Origin: BJGV01 sp964196335
GTDB lineage: Bacteria > Pseudomonadota > Gammaproteobacteria > Burkholderiales > Nitrosomonadaceae
Reading direction: 5' to 3'
Assembly (NCBI GenBank): GCA_965238155.1
Contig: OZ250175.1
Coordinates: forward strand, 620,001 to 684,000
DNA: 64,000 bases
Position 1 is the first letter of the stretch. Each line of letters starts with the position of its first letter. Positions 1 through 8,903 of the stretch are shown here, piece after piece. The notes below the pieces were generated by a model. It was not told the origin of the DNA and made no database searches. It worked only from the letters and a program-made list of their open reading frames with translations. The position numbers were made by a program, and so were the translations under genes.

Positions 1-2
1 TC

Positions 3-908
3 GATGGAGTGCATCTTGGCCACCAAGCTATGATTGTTCGTCTGAATGAGGCGGCCGCCCGGCTTAACCTTACTTCCTGTGTCATGATTTTTGAACCCCA
101 TCCACGCGAATTTTTTACACCGGATCAAGCGCCAACAAGGCTTACCAGTCTTCGGGAAAAACTAGAATTACTGGCAGAGTTAAATGTCGAGCGTGTGCAG
201 GTTTGTCACTTCAATTTTGATTTTGCATCGATTAGTGCAGAAGATTTTATAGCAAGAATTTTAAATCGGGGACTTGCTGTCCGCTGGATAATAGTAGGCG
301 ATGATTTTCGTTTTGGTGCTCTTCGTAGAGGTGACTGTACGATGTTAAAAGCTTCTTCCGCACAACATGGCTTTGAAGTAGCAGAAATGCAAAGTTATAC
401 CTTGGGTGATCTACGGGTTTCAAGTACAGCGGTAAGGGAGGCGCTGATTGCAGGTAATTTAGAACGTGCCAAATACCTTCTGGGCCGACCCTATAGTATT
501 AGTGGCCGTGTGATCGGAGGTGACAAACTAGGTAAAAAGATAGGTTTTCCTACCGCTAATATTCAATTGAGGCACAACCGGCCACCAGTATCTGGTATTT
601 TTGTAGTCAAAGTATATGGTACGGACAGGGCATCGTCACAAACAGAAGTACATGGTGTGGCCAGTTTAGGTGTAAGACCTACAGTATATGAGGATGGTAA
701 GCCAGTTCTTGAAGTGCATTTATTTGACTTTGAAGAAGAGATATATGGTTGTCATTTGCGAGTAGATTTTTTACAAAAACTCCGGGATGAAGAGAAATAC
801 CCGGACCTTGAAGCACTTACCAGGCAAATTGGATATGATGTGGAAAATGCAAAAAAATATTTCTTAACCTCACAATCATCAGAAAATATAAAGAATAATA
901 TTTCATGA
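3..908 (+). CDS. ribF: Bifunctional riboflavin kinase / FAD synthetase (5' end outside window)
   Basis: Converts riboflavin to FMN and FMN to FAD in the cytoplasm. The window opens inside the N-terminal FAD-synthetase domain: the frame from base 3 reads DGVHLGHQ, the usual nucleotide-binding start, so the true start codon lies upstream and the GTG at 9 is an internal valine. Further landmarks are GDDFRFG and SSTAVREAL in the adenylyltransferase half, then the riboflavin kinase half beginning near GRVIGGDKLGKKIGFPTAN with its PTAN motif. The reading frame is otherwise intact. It overlaps ileS by 4 bases (ATGA), so the two are translationally coupled; ribF-ileS-lspA is a common proteobacterial order. 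Confidence 0.95.
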   Translation, partial: DGVHLGHQAMIVRLNEAAARLNLTSCVMIFEPHPREFFTPDQAPTRLTSLREKLELLAELNVERVQVCHFNFDFASISAEDFIARILNRGLAVRWIIVGDDFRFGALRRGDCTMLKASSAQHGFEVAEMQSYTLGDLRVSSTAVREALIAGNLERAKYLLGRPYSISGRVIGGDKLGKKIGFPTANIQLRHNRPPVSGIFVVKVYGTDRASSQTEVHGVASLGVRPTVYEDGKPVLEVHLFDFEEEIYGCHLRVDFLQKLRDEEKYPDLEALTRQIGYDVENAKKYFLTSQSSENIKNNIS

Positions 909-3808
909 CAGATTACAAAAAAACACTTAATTTGCCTGATACACTTTTTCCAATGCGCGGCAACCTTGCCAAGCGTGAGCCCGTGATACTCAAAAACTGG
1001 GAGAATAAAAAACTGTATCAGAAGATTCGTGAAGTTTGTAAAGGACGGCCAAAATTTGTTTTGCACGATGGTCCTCCATATGCCAATGGAGATATACATA
1101 TTGGTCATGCAATCAATAAAATTCTGAAAGATATCATTATTAAAAGTAGAACACTGGCAGGTTTTGATGCGCCATATATACCAGGATGGGATTGCCATGG
1201 GCTACCTATTGAGCATCAGATAGAAAAAAAATATGGCAAGAATTTACCTGCGGATAAAGTGCGAGAATTATGTCGAAGTTTTGCGCAGGAACAGGTTGAG
1301 AAGCAAAAGGCTGGTTTTATTCGGCTTGGAGTGTTGGGAGACTGGGATAGCTCTTATCTAACTATGGATTATCAGATTGAGGCTGGAATCATTCGCGCAC
1401 TCGGAAAGATTCATAAACAAGGGTATCTTTATCAGGGACAGAAGCCTGTCAATTGGTGTATTGACTGTAGGTCTGCACTTGCTGAAGCGGAGGTCGAATA
1501 TGAGGATAAAGTCTCATCTGCGATAGACGTGGCGTTTCCGGTTAACGATAACGACGCTCTTGCCAAAGCAGTAGGTGTTCCGGTGATCAGTGAACCGGCT
1601 TTTGCTGTAATCTGGACGACTACACCTTGGACCTTACCAGCTAACCAGGCAGTAAGTGTACATCCGGATCATAATTACCACTTAATTCGTACGGATAAAG
1701 GATTATTGATTCTGTCGGGTGAGCTTTATACCGGAGTAAAGTCTGATGAGTCATCTGTAGTCGGCGAAAAGCCAATCCAGCCAGTTTCAGAAAATTCATC
1801 TCTTGATAAGTTTTGTCTAACCAATTATGGCCTGGAAAATTTGGGAGTGCTTGGTACCTGTAAGGGGTCAGCGCTTAATCTGATCAAGTTGAAACATCCA
1901 TTTGATGATCGTTCAATACCAATCGTATGTAGCAAGCATGTTACAACTGATGCAGGAACAGGATTGGTACATATTGCTCCTGCACATGGTGTTGATGATT
2001 ATGTTGTTGGTCAGAAATATGGTTTGCCGGTAGACAACCCAGTTGATGATGATGGTAAATTTTACGACCATATTCCACTTGTGGGTGGGTTGTCAATTTG
2101 GAAGGCTACGGAAGTGGTAGTCCGGGAATTGAAAAAAAATAGTTTGTTACTGTATTCAGGCAAATTGCAACATAGTTATCCTCATTGCTGGCGACATAGA
2201 ACACCAATTATATTTCGTGCTACCAGGCAGTGGTTCATAGGTATGGATGTTCCTGTACACAATGATACTTTGCAGGATTCAAGATCTGTGACGGGGCTGC
2301 CAGATGGTCAGGATAATCTTCGGAATCGGGCTAATTTTGCAGTAACTTCGACTGAATTTTTTCCAGTTTGGGGTCGTGCCCGTTTGGAATCTATGATTAA
2401 GAATCGTTTCGATTGGTGTGTATCTCGTCAACGAAACTGGGGCGTACCAATGGCATTTTTTGTACATAAAGAAACTCATGAACCACATCCAAATACTGAG
2501 TTATTTCTTGAGAAGATTGCGAAAATGGTTGAGCAGAAAGGGATTGAAGCATGGTTTAGTTTGGATATTACAGAGTTTCTGGGAAAAGAATCAAAAGATT
2601 ACCAGAAATTGACGGATACACTAGATGTTTGGTTTGATTCCGGCACTACACATGATACCGTTTTGAAATCATCTGAACAGCTTGAATTTCCTGCGGATCT
2701 TTATCTGGAAGGCTCTGATCAGCACCGAGGGTGGTTTCAATCGTCTCTTCTGACTAGCTGCGCAATTAATGGAAAGGCCCCCTACAAAGCATTGCTTACC
2801 CATGGTTTTGTAGTAGATGGTGATGGTCATAAAATGAGCAAGTCAAAAGGTAATGTCATTGCTCCGCAAAAAGTGGTAGATACTTTAGGGGCTGATATTT
2901 TAAGGTTATGGGCTGCATCAACTGATTACTCTGGTGAGCTTTCTATTTCAGACGAAATTCTGAAACGAGTGGTGGAGAGTTATCGCCGTATACGTAATAC
3001 ACTACGATTTTTGTTAGCTAATCTGGCTGACTTTAATTCTGATACAGACTTTGTGGAAGAAGAACAATGGCTCGAGATTGATCGCTATATGCTGGCGTTT
3101 ACCAGAGCGTTCCAGGATGATCTGATACAGAACTATCAGCGTAATGAATTCCATGTAGTAGTATATAAATTGCACTACTTTTGCTCCGAAGATTTAGGCG
3201 GATTTTATCTAGACGTTCTTAAAGATCGGCTTTATACCGCTACAACCACAGGTGTACCGCGTCGTTCGGCACAGAGCGCACTATTTCATATCACACATAG
3301 TTTAGTTCGTTTACTTTCACCTATTCTAAGTTTTACTGCAGAAGAGGTGTGGGAACATCTTACGAGTAAAGATGGTGACAGTGTATTGCTGCATACCTGG
3401 TATAAATTTCCGTCACAAACGGATACTAAATTATTATTGCAGCGTTGGACAAGACTTCGAGAGTTACGCTCTGAGGTACAAAAACAATTAGAGGAATCAC
3501 GAGCGCAGGCAATTATTGGCTCATCACTTTCAGCAGTTGTAAAGATTTATACCAGCGGCGATGATTTCACCCTTTTAAATAGCCTTGGAGACGATTTACG
3601 GCTAGTCCTTGTAGCTTCAGAAGTGGACCTAATCCAGGTTGAAAATTCTTCGGAAAAAGGTATTTTTGTAACCCCGAGTGCTCATTCTAAGTGCGAACGT
3701 TGTTGGCACTATCGTAAAGATGTCGGTTATAAGACAGACCATCCCACTATATGTGCCAGATGTGTATCTAATCTTTTTGGCCCTGGTGAAGAACGTAAAT
3801 TTGCCTGA
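905..3808 (+). CDS. ileS: Isoleucyl-tRNA synthetase
   Basis: Class I aminoacyl-tRNA synthetase charging tRNA-Ile, 967 residues, the usual bacterial length. The HIGH signature is at residues 65-68 (PYANGDIHIGHA), the editing (CP1) domain follows with WTTTPWTLPANQA, and the KMSKS loop is near residue 643 (DGHKMSKSKGN). Near residues 928-950 two CxxC pairs (CERC, CARC) form the C-terminal zinc finger of the bacterial type. The ATG at 905 overlaps the ribF stop by 4 bases, which supports this start. About 110 bases separate it from lspA. Confidence 0.98.
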   Translation: MTDYKKTLNLPDTLFPMRGNLAKREPVILKNWENKKLYQKIREVCKGRPKFVLHDGPPYANGDIHIGHAINKILKDIIIKSRTLAGFDAPYIPGWDCHGLPIEHQIEKKYGKNLPADKVRELCRSFAQEQVEKQKAGFIRLGVLGDWDSSYLTMDYQIEAGIIRALGKIHKQGYLYQGQKPVNWCIDCRSALAEAEVEYEDKVSSAIDVAFPVNDNDALAKAVGVPVISEPAFAVIWTTTPWTLPANQAVSVHPDHNYHLIRTDKGLLILSGELYTGVKSDESSVVGEKPIQPVSENSSLDKFCLTNYGLENLGVLGTCKGSALNLIKLKHPFDDRSIPIVCSKHVTTDAGTGLVHIAPAHGVDDYVVGQKYGLPVDNPVDDDGKFYDHIPLVGGLSIWKATEVVVRELKKNSLLLYSGKLQHSYPHCWRHRTPIIFRATRQWFIGMDVPVHNDTLQDSRSVTGLPDGQDNLRNRANFAVTSTEFFPVWGRARLESMIKNRFDWCVSRQRNWGVPMAFFVHKETHEPHPNTELFLEKIAKMVEQKGIEAWFSLDITEFLGKESKDYQKLTDTLDVWFDSGTTHDTVLKSSEQLEFPADLYLEGSDQHRGWFQSSLLTSCAINGKAPYKALLTHGFVVDGDGHKMSKSKGNVIAPQKVVDTLGADILRLWAASTDYSGELSISDEILKRVVESYRRIRNTLRFLLANLADFNSDTDFVEEEQWLEIDRYMLAFTRAFQDDLIQNYQRNEFHVVVYKLHYFCSEDLGGFYLDVLKDRLYTATTTGVPRRSAQSALFHITHSLVRLLSPILSFTAEEVWEHLTSKDGDSVLLHTWYKFPSQTDTKLLLQRWTRLRELRSEVQKQLEESRAQAIIGSSLSAVVKIYTSGDDFTLLNSLGDDLRLVLVASEVDLIQVENSSEKGIFVTPSAHSKCERCWHYRKDVGYKTDHPTICARCVSNLFGPGEERKFA

Positions 3809-3921
3809 GCTTAAATTTCTATGAATATTTATTTGATTTTTTGAATGTAGGCATAGCGGTTATATTTTATGATTCTGATGAGGATTAATTTGGATATTAG
3901 TTATTCACAAAAAAATGGATT

Positions 3922-4389
3922 ATGATGAAGCTTCGTACTAGTTTAATCCTTGCATTAGTTATCCTGATACTGGATTTTGCTACTAAGCGTTGGGTAGAAT
4001 CAGAGTTGATTTATGGGCAACGGGTTCTATTGACAAGTTACCTTAATTTAGTACTGACATTTAATACTGGAGCAGCTTTTAGTTTTTTGAGTGACGAATC
4101 TGGTTGGCAACGGTGGCTCTTTAGTGGAATTTCTATATGTGCTTCAGTTCTGATTGTTTATCTTCTACAAAAACATACGTCAGAAAAATTATTTTGTGTT
4201 TCATTAAGCTTTATATTAGGTGGTGCACTAGGAAATTTATGGGACCGTATAACTCTTGGTTACGTAGTTGATTTTCTGGATTTTCATTATGGTGGCTACC
4301 ATTGGCCCGCATTTAATGTGGCTGACTCGGCTATATTTATAGGGGCGTTACTTCTAATAATTGAAAGCTTTAAACATAAAGAAAAGTAA
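3922..4389 (+). CDS. lspA: Lipoprotein signal peptidase (signal peptidase II)
   Basis: Inner-membrane aspartyl protease that cleaves signal peptides from diacylated prolipoproteins. It has 155 residues with four hydrophobic segments, typical for the family. The family motifs are present: NTGAAFSF near residue 48, GNLWDR near 104-109, VVDFLDF near 115-121 and FNVADSA near 131-137; the aspartates of the VVD and FNVAD segments are the expected catalytic pair. Two ATGs in tandem (3922 and 3925) could start it and there is no strong ribosome binding site to choose between them. It follows ileS as in many Proteobacteria; ispH, often next, is not here. Confidence 0.95.
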   Translation: MMKLRTSLILALVILILDFATKRWVESELIYGQRVLLTSYLNLVLTFNTGAAFSFLSDESGWQRWLFSGISICASVLIVYLLQKHTSEKLFCVSLSFILGGALGNLWDRITLGYVVDFLDFHYGGYHWPAFNVADSAIFIGALLLIIESFKHKEK

Positions 4390-4595
4390 TTAATAATTGT
4401 TCATTGGTTATCAAATCGCATTTCCTGTACCGACAGAGCTTCAGTCCGTATACTTTATACTCTGGAAAACATATTTTAGCTTCCTGACTGGTCCCCTTTA
4501 CTGTTAAATAGGGTGCTTTTATCTGTCTGTTGGCTACAACACAGTATAAAGGATGGATGATGAAGTTATATCAGAGTACGGATCTACTTATTTAG

Positions 4596-6113
4596 CTACT
4601 TAATTTGTTTGGGCTTATTTACAGAAGGAGGCATAAATAATGCAGGTTGAGGCTTTTCTTGCTGCTTATTTTTAGGGTGAGGATCAGGTCGGTTTTTAAT
4701 CAAAGATAGTGATGACACGGTTGTAGTATCGGATGTTGATTTGTTTTTTGTGGGATCAGTCCCCGCGGGCACATAAGGTTGACTGAATAACGGATCCTGT
4801 GGTTTTTTAAATTGTTTTTCTTTAGCATACATATGCTTCTTAGAATCAAATCCTGAACTTGTTTTATTTTGATTCTTTGTATGAGTATTAGAGGTTCCTT
4901 TTTCTTTAGTGTAGTTACGACGTTCTTGTTCATGAGATTTACTTGTGGATTTTGTTAAACTATCTTTAATTGTTGGTTCAAATCCAGCAATTATTCTTTT
5001 TGTAAGCTTAACTTTTAGAAGCTTCTCGATACCTTCAAGTAATTCATTCTCATCGTCACACACTAGTGAGGTTGCACATCCTTTTGTGCCGGCACGACCA
5101 GTTCGACCTATACGATGAATGTAATCTTCCGGTGTGTTTGGTAATTCGAAGTTTGTTACATGCGGTAAATCTTCAATATCAAGTCCACGTGCTGCAACAT
5201 CAGTTGCAACCAGAACACGTACTTTCCCTTGTTTAAATTCTTCTAAAGCTTGGGTGCGCTGAGGTTGGCTTTTGTCTCCATGAATAGCAGTAGAAGAGAC
5301 ACCATCTTTTTCTAATTGTCGGGCAAGGTTATTTGCGCCATGTTTCGTTCGCACAAATACCAGTACCTGTTCCAGATTCTGAGATTTGATTAGATAAGTC
5401 AGTAGCTCTCGTTTGTGCTCTCGATCGACAGGGTGTACCACATGTGTCACTAGGCTAGAGACGGAGTTGCGCTTTGCTACTTCAATTAATATAGGTTGTT
5501 TTAGTATATTGTTTGCAAGTTTTTTAATTTCTTCGGAAAAGGTTGCAGAGAACATTAAACTTTGCCGCTTCTGTGGCATCAATGCAAGGATACGCTTTAT
5601 ATCCGGCAAGAAACCCATATCCAGCATCCTGTCAGCTTCATCTAGTACCAAGATTTCTACCTTAGAAAGACGCATTGTTTTTTGTTGAACGTGATCCAGC
5701 ATACGCCCGGGAGTGGCTACTAAAATTTCTACTCCGGCACGTAGGTCAGTAATCTGGGGATCCATGCTGACACCACCATAAACAACAGTACATTTGAGCG
5801 GCAGATATTTTCCGTAAGTCTTGACACTCTCAAATACCTGAGCTGCTAGTTCACGCGTAGGAACCAGGATCAAGCAACGAATCGGGTGTCTGGCAGGCGA
5901 TACGCTTGTGCTTGCATAGGGCTGTAACCGATGCAGCATTGGCAGAGTGAATCCTGCAGTCTTTCCGGTTCCTGTTTGTGCTCCACCCATGATATCTTTA
6001 CCATCAAGTATTGGTGGAATAGCCTGGGCCTGGATAGGCGTAGGATCTGTGTAGCCTTGATCATGGATCGCACGAAGAATCTCTGCCGATAGACCGAGTT
6101 GATCAAATGTCAT
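4596..6113 (-). CDS. rhlE: DEAD-box ATP-dependent RNA helicase (RhlE-like)
   Basis: ATP-dependent RNA helicase for RNA remodelling. The Q motif (TPIQAQAIPPIL), Walker A (AQTGTGKT), PTRELA, DEAD (VLDEADRMLD), SAT (MFSATFSEE) and HRIGRTGRAG motifs occur in the normal order over the first 370 residues. The roughly 130-residue C-terminal tail is low-complexity and rich in Lys, Ser, Thr and Gln, as is common in RhlE proteins. There are two in-frame ATGs. The minus strand reads GAGGAGTAATGCGAATG, so the Shine-Dalgarno is 2 bases from the first ATG (6119) but 8 from the second (6113); I prefer 6113, giving MTFDQLGLS. The assignment to RhlE rather than another DEAD paralogue rests on overall shape. 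Confidence 0.88.
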   Translation of the reverse strand: MTFDQLGLSAEILRAIHDQGYTDPTPIQAQAIPPILDGKDIMGGAQTGTGKTAGFTLPMLHRLQPYASTSVSPARHPIRCLILVPTRELAAQVFESVKTYGKYLPLKCTVVYGGVSMDPQITDLRAGVEILVATPGRMLDHVQQKTMRLSKVEILVLDEADRMLDMGFLPDIKRILALMPQKRQSLMFSATFSEEIKKLANNILKQPILIEVAKRNSVSSLVTHVVHPVDREHKRELLTYLIKSQNLEQVLVFVRTKHGANNLARQLEKDGVSSTAIHGDKSQPQRTQALEEFKQGKVRVLVATDVAARGLDIEDLPHVTNFELPNTPEDYIHRIGRTGRAGTKGCATSLVCDDENELLEGIEKLLKVKLTKRIIAGFEPTIKDSLTKSTSKSHEQERRNYTKEKGTSNTHTKNQNKTSSGFDSKKHMYAKEKQFKKPQDPLFSQPYVPAGTDPTKNKSTSDTTTVSSLSLIKNRPDPHPKNKQQEKPQPALFMPPSVNKPKQIK

Positions 6114-6201
6114 TCGCATTACTCCTCAACAACCTACAAAAGTTTGCCGGGGCTAATGTACTAAAGATAGCATTCATATTTGATTTGTTATATGGATACA
6201 T

Positions 6202-6987
6202 TTATTTATTTTCCGTCGTTTCCTGAGGAATTCCCCTTCTGGATTTTTTTGTAATCCACTCGCTGCTTTTTTTAATCCAACTTAATAATAGCGGAGCGCC
6301 GCTAATTGCAGCTGCATCAACCAAACAATACCAGGCAGCAACACCACTTGGAGGGTTTCCTTGTGGTAGCCCAAAAATAGGTTCTAATTCAACCCATCTC
6401 CATGTCCCGGCTGCCGTACCAATTAATTCTAGCCAGGTAGTGATAAAGAAAGCTGCGAGATAGACTAACGGCGAACGACCATTAAATAGATAAATTAAGA
6501 AAACACAGAACAGTATTGCACCTACCGCATCTCCCTGCTCAGGAATACTACTAATCCCCCAAATTGACCATGCACCACAGACTAACACTACGAACGTTGC
6601 AATTTTTCTTGCATGATTCAGGAAAAATCCGGAACGGGCGAGTACAATAGCAGTTAGATAGACCATACCATGCCCGGGTGGTACATAAGCTGGTACATTT
6701 TCAAACCGATATATATACCCACCCATATAAATAGAAGCAAAATGTTCGCCAACAGTTGCAAAAGCAACTGCTATTACAACCTGCGTTCGTACATCTTTGT
6801 TTTCACCAATTAGTAGTCCTATCAAGAAAATCCAGGCAATAATCCCCATAAGATTCTGCTTTTCCAGGCTTCCACTTGCATCAATATTTAAACTTATTGC
6901 AACACAAATAAAAGTAAATGCAGCTATTAAATAATCTCGTTTCCTATGAGCATAGGTAATATTATTTTCAGGGAAATAACGCAACAT
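6202..6987 (-). CDS. Uncharacterised multi-pass membrane protein
   Basis: I do not recognise the family. The 261-residue protein has about seven hydrophobic segments, for example around residues 20-36, 48-62, 70-85, 107-120, 129-147 and 157-168. Between segments 3 and 4 is a Pro/Gly/His-rich loop (VPAYVPPGHGMVYL), and near residue 188 an acidic/aromatic loop (GTAAGTWRWVELEP) that may bind a pigment or metal; that is only a guess. The C-terminus is short and basic. It lies 241 bases downstream of cycB on the same strand, so a link to the cytochrome pair is possible but not shown. The start ATG at 6987 has only a weak upstream GAGA. Confidence 0.7.
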   Translation of the reverse strand: MLRYFPENNITYAHRKRDYLIAAFTFICVAISLNIDASGSLEKQNLMGIIAWIFLIGLLIGENKDVRTQVVIAVAFATVGEHFASIYMGGYIYRFENVPAYVPPGHGMVYLTAIVLARSGFFLNHARKIATFVVLVCGAWSIWGISSIPEQGDAVGAILFCVFLIYLFNGRSPLVYLAAFFITTWLELIGTAAGTWRWVELEPIFGLPQGNPPSGVAAWYCLVDAAAISGAPLLLSWIKKSSEWITKKSRRGIPQETTENK

Positions 6988-7228
6988 CTCTATTTTGCCG
7001 AGTTTTTAAGTGGAAATTATGTTGGGTTCGGGGACTGGAATTTGTTTCGTACACAGGGAATTTAGCTATTCGTTTGCAAGTTGATATAACTGATCAGACT
7101 GAAGTAGTCAATTTTCATTGCTTGAATATTTGGTAATCTCTTTGGTAGTTATTTATAGGAAAATTAGTTTAGAGTGTATATATAGTCTGAGTAGAAATAG
7201 TAGAGGCTGTTAACAAAAGTATGTAGTC

Positions 7229-7879
7229 TTACGCTTCCTCTTCCTCTTCCTCTTCCTCTTCCTCTTCCTCTTCTTCTTCCTCTTCTTCTTCCTCTTCCTC
7301 TTCTTCTTCCACTTTCACAACCATTTTACCTTGTAACTTGCTGGCATTGAGATCGGTCTCGTCAACTTCCTTATGTACAAGGTTTTGGTGACAGTCGATA
7401 CAGGTTGCACCTTCTGTTTCCATCTTTTTGTGCGCAGCTTTAGCATCATCTCCCGGTGGCTGCGGATTACTATGGCACTCCCGGCAAGTAATACTGTCCC
7501 ATTTCTTCAGATTCATGCGCGCATCATGTGCCATTATCAGCCGGCGCTCATTGAACTTCTCCAGAGTAGAGTAATCATTAGTAAACTCCAGATACAGCTC
7601 CCTTGCACCATCCACGGCATGTGTTGCTATTGCTAGATGAAGGTTTTCAAGGCCTTGTGGAATGTGACAGTCTTTGCATCCCGGATTAGCGCCCAATGCA
7701 CCATAATGGGAAGAATCTTTTAATTCTTTTTCCGGGTATGTCATGGAATGACAACTGGTACAAAACTCATTGGTAGAAAGAGCAGCCTCACCGGCTAATA
7801 CCACGGCAGTCATGATGATACCAAGCACCGCACCAATAAGCAGACTACTCCCGAATATACCTGTTCTTCGTCCCATCAT
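7229..7879 (-). CDS. cycB: Tetrahaem membrane cytochrome cM552, NapC/NirT-family quinone reductase, with poly-Glu tail
   Basis: Membrane-anchored periplasmic cytochrome thought to pass electrons from cytochrome c554 to quinone during ammonia oxidation. A single N-terminal membrane segment spans about residues 8-30, followed by four CxxCH haem sites at residues 40-44, 68-72, 132-136 and 160-164. Residues 191-215 are 25 consecutive glutamates, then one alanine and the stop. The tail is coded by a GAG/GAA hexamer-like microsatellite. It starts with an ATG overlapping the cycA stop (ATGA), so the two are co-translated. NapC/NirT proteins do not need this tail for haem binding; its role is unknown, and its length may vary by slippage. 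Confidence 0.93.
   Translation of the reverse strand: MMGRRTGIFGSSLLIGAVLGIIMTAVVLAGEAALSTNEFCTSCHSMTYPEKELKDSSHYGALGANPGCKDCHIPQGLENLHLAIATHAVDGARELYLEFTNDYSTLEKFNERRLIMAHDARMNLKKWDSITCRECHSNPQPPGDDAKAAHKKMETEGATCIDCHQNLVHKEVDETDLNASKLQGKMVVKVEEEEEEEEEEEEEEEEEEEEEEEEEA
7235..7309 (-). repeat. GAG/GAA microsatellite encoding 25 glutamates
   Basis: Seventy-five bases made only of ctc and ttc triplets on the plus strand, i.e. GAG and GAA codons of cycB. The 5' half (plus strand) alternates ttc-ctc as a near-perfect hexanucleotide repeat; the other half contains ttc-ttc-ttc interruptions. All unit changes of 3 or 6 bases keep the frame, so slippage would alter tail length without breaking the gene. 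Confidence 0.95.
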
Positions 7880-8586
7880 TTTGCCTTACTTTTTTTGTCT
7901 TTTTTGGCTTTGGACTGGAATTCGTCATGCATCTTGAATATGGGGTCTCCCGTAAATGTGCCGTCAAGCTTGTAGTGCTCATGCATAGCTTTGGCATCTG
8001 CTACGTATTTATCAAATTTGAATGTGTATTTCTTGTCTACTTCGGGAGTAAAAGGAGTGTACGGTTTTTTCGTGCCCTTCCACCCTGATCCTTCATAGTT
8101 CAGGTGGCAAGCACTGCAACGCTCAACAAAGTCAAAGTCTTCTCCGGCATCCGCAAGAACCTTGCGTGGCGTGGTCTTTTGCTTTTTCTCAAATTTCGCA
8201 CCTGCCTTGCGATGAATCCCACGATATTTAGAGCCTGGTCCATGACAAGATTCGCAACCTACGCCTTTGGTCCATTTGCTCGGATCTTCAACGGTGTAAC
8301 CGCCTTTTTCACCAAACCCGTCTACATGGCAGCCGACACAATCTTTGTCCTTGGTGTAATCCTTGGTAGGATCAAGATCAGCTTTCTTTTTAGCCTTGGC
8401 TTTCTTATTCGGCTTGAGCGAATTCATTGCTTTAGCGTGAGCGGTTTTTTTCCATGACTTAGCCTGACTTTTGTGGCACGAACTACATTTCTTCCGACCT
8501 TCAAACTTTGGATCAGCAACAGCGTTTCCGGCAAGAAATGTAAATAGTGCAGCAACAGCAATTGCGTATGTCACAGGATGTCTCAT
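7876..8586 (-). CDS. cycA: Cytochrome c554 (tetrahaem electron acceptor of hydroxylamine oxidoreductase)
   Basis: Periplasmic carrier that accepts electrons from hydroxylamine oxidoreductase in ammonia oxidisers and hands them to cM552. The 236-residue precursor has a signal peptide of about 24 residues (cleavage after NAVA), and four CxxCH motifs at residues 34-38, 83-87, 111-115 and 157-161. It is very lysine-rich, in keeping with docking to an acidic partner. The minus strand has GAAGGAAG 4-5 bases before the ATG. cycB follows with a 4-base overlap. In described Nitrosomonas clusters haoA and haoB precede cycA; here they do not, and only a 44-codon fragment and a GST gene lie upstream. Confidence 0.95.
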   Translation of the reverse strand: MRHPVTYAIAVAALFTFLAGNAVADPKFEGRKKCSSCHKSQAKSWKKTAHAKAMNSLKPNKKAKAKKKADLDPTKDYTKDKDCVGCHVDGFGEKGGYTVEDPSKWTKGVGCESCHGPGSKYRGIHRKAGAKFEKKQKTTPRKVLADAGEDFDFVERCSACHLNYEGSGWKGTKKPYTPFTPEVDKKYTFKFDKYVADAKAMHEHYKLDGTFTGDPIFKMHDEFQSKAKKDKKSKAK

Positions 8587-8660
8587 AGTTCTTCCTTCAA
8601 AAGAAAATATTCGTAATAATTAAGTTAAGAATTAAGACTAAAACTGGTAGCTATGTTCAT

Positions 8661-8795
8661 TTAACGCTTTAACTCTGTCTCCAGTTTACATAAACTTACC
8701 AAACCAGTTATACCGCCATTTCCAGTACCGCGAGTATCGCCTGAATTGCCAAATAAATCAACCGGCAGGCGGCTCTGTGGCTGGAATTTTATATA
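8661..8795 (-). pseudogene. 3'-terminal gene fragment (44 codons) upstream of cycA
   Basis: In the cycA direction, 44 sense codons run between an in-frame TAG (8796-8798) and a TAA (8661-8663), ending about 75 bases before the cycA ATG. The peptide has ordinary protein composition (SRLPVDLFGNSGDTRG, then a Gly-rich stretch and a Lys/Glu end). It has no ATG or GTG start and is preceded by further in-frame stops, so it looks like the remaining tail of a longer gene. In the known haoA-haoB-cycA-cycB order this is where haoB would end, so a haoB remnant is the natural guess, but I cannot confirm it without a comparison. The rest of 8587-8903 holds the cycA leader and otherwise nothing recognisable. 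Confidence 0.4.
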
Positions 8796-8903
8796 CTAAA
8801 TTTATTGGGTACTGAATTTATGAGGCCTGATACTGCGATTAGTTTAAAAGCTAGATCTATGTTAGAACTGTGTATATGTCTTCGTTATATGGCACTAAGT
8901 CAA

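Noticed and set aside
3..908. ribF looking truncated at its start
   Set aside because: The reading frame runs to the first base of the window with the expected VGNFDGVHLGHQ type residues, so the gene is cut by the window edge, not broken.
752..1198. A 148-codon minus-strand frame over ribF and ileS
   Set aside because: Fully inside two certain genes on the other strand; a composition artefact.
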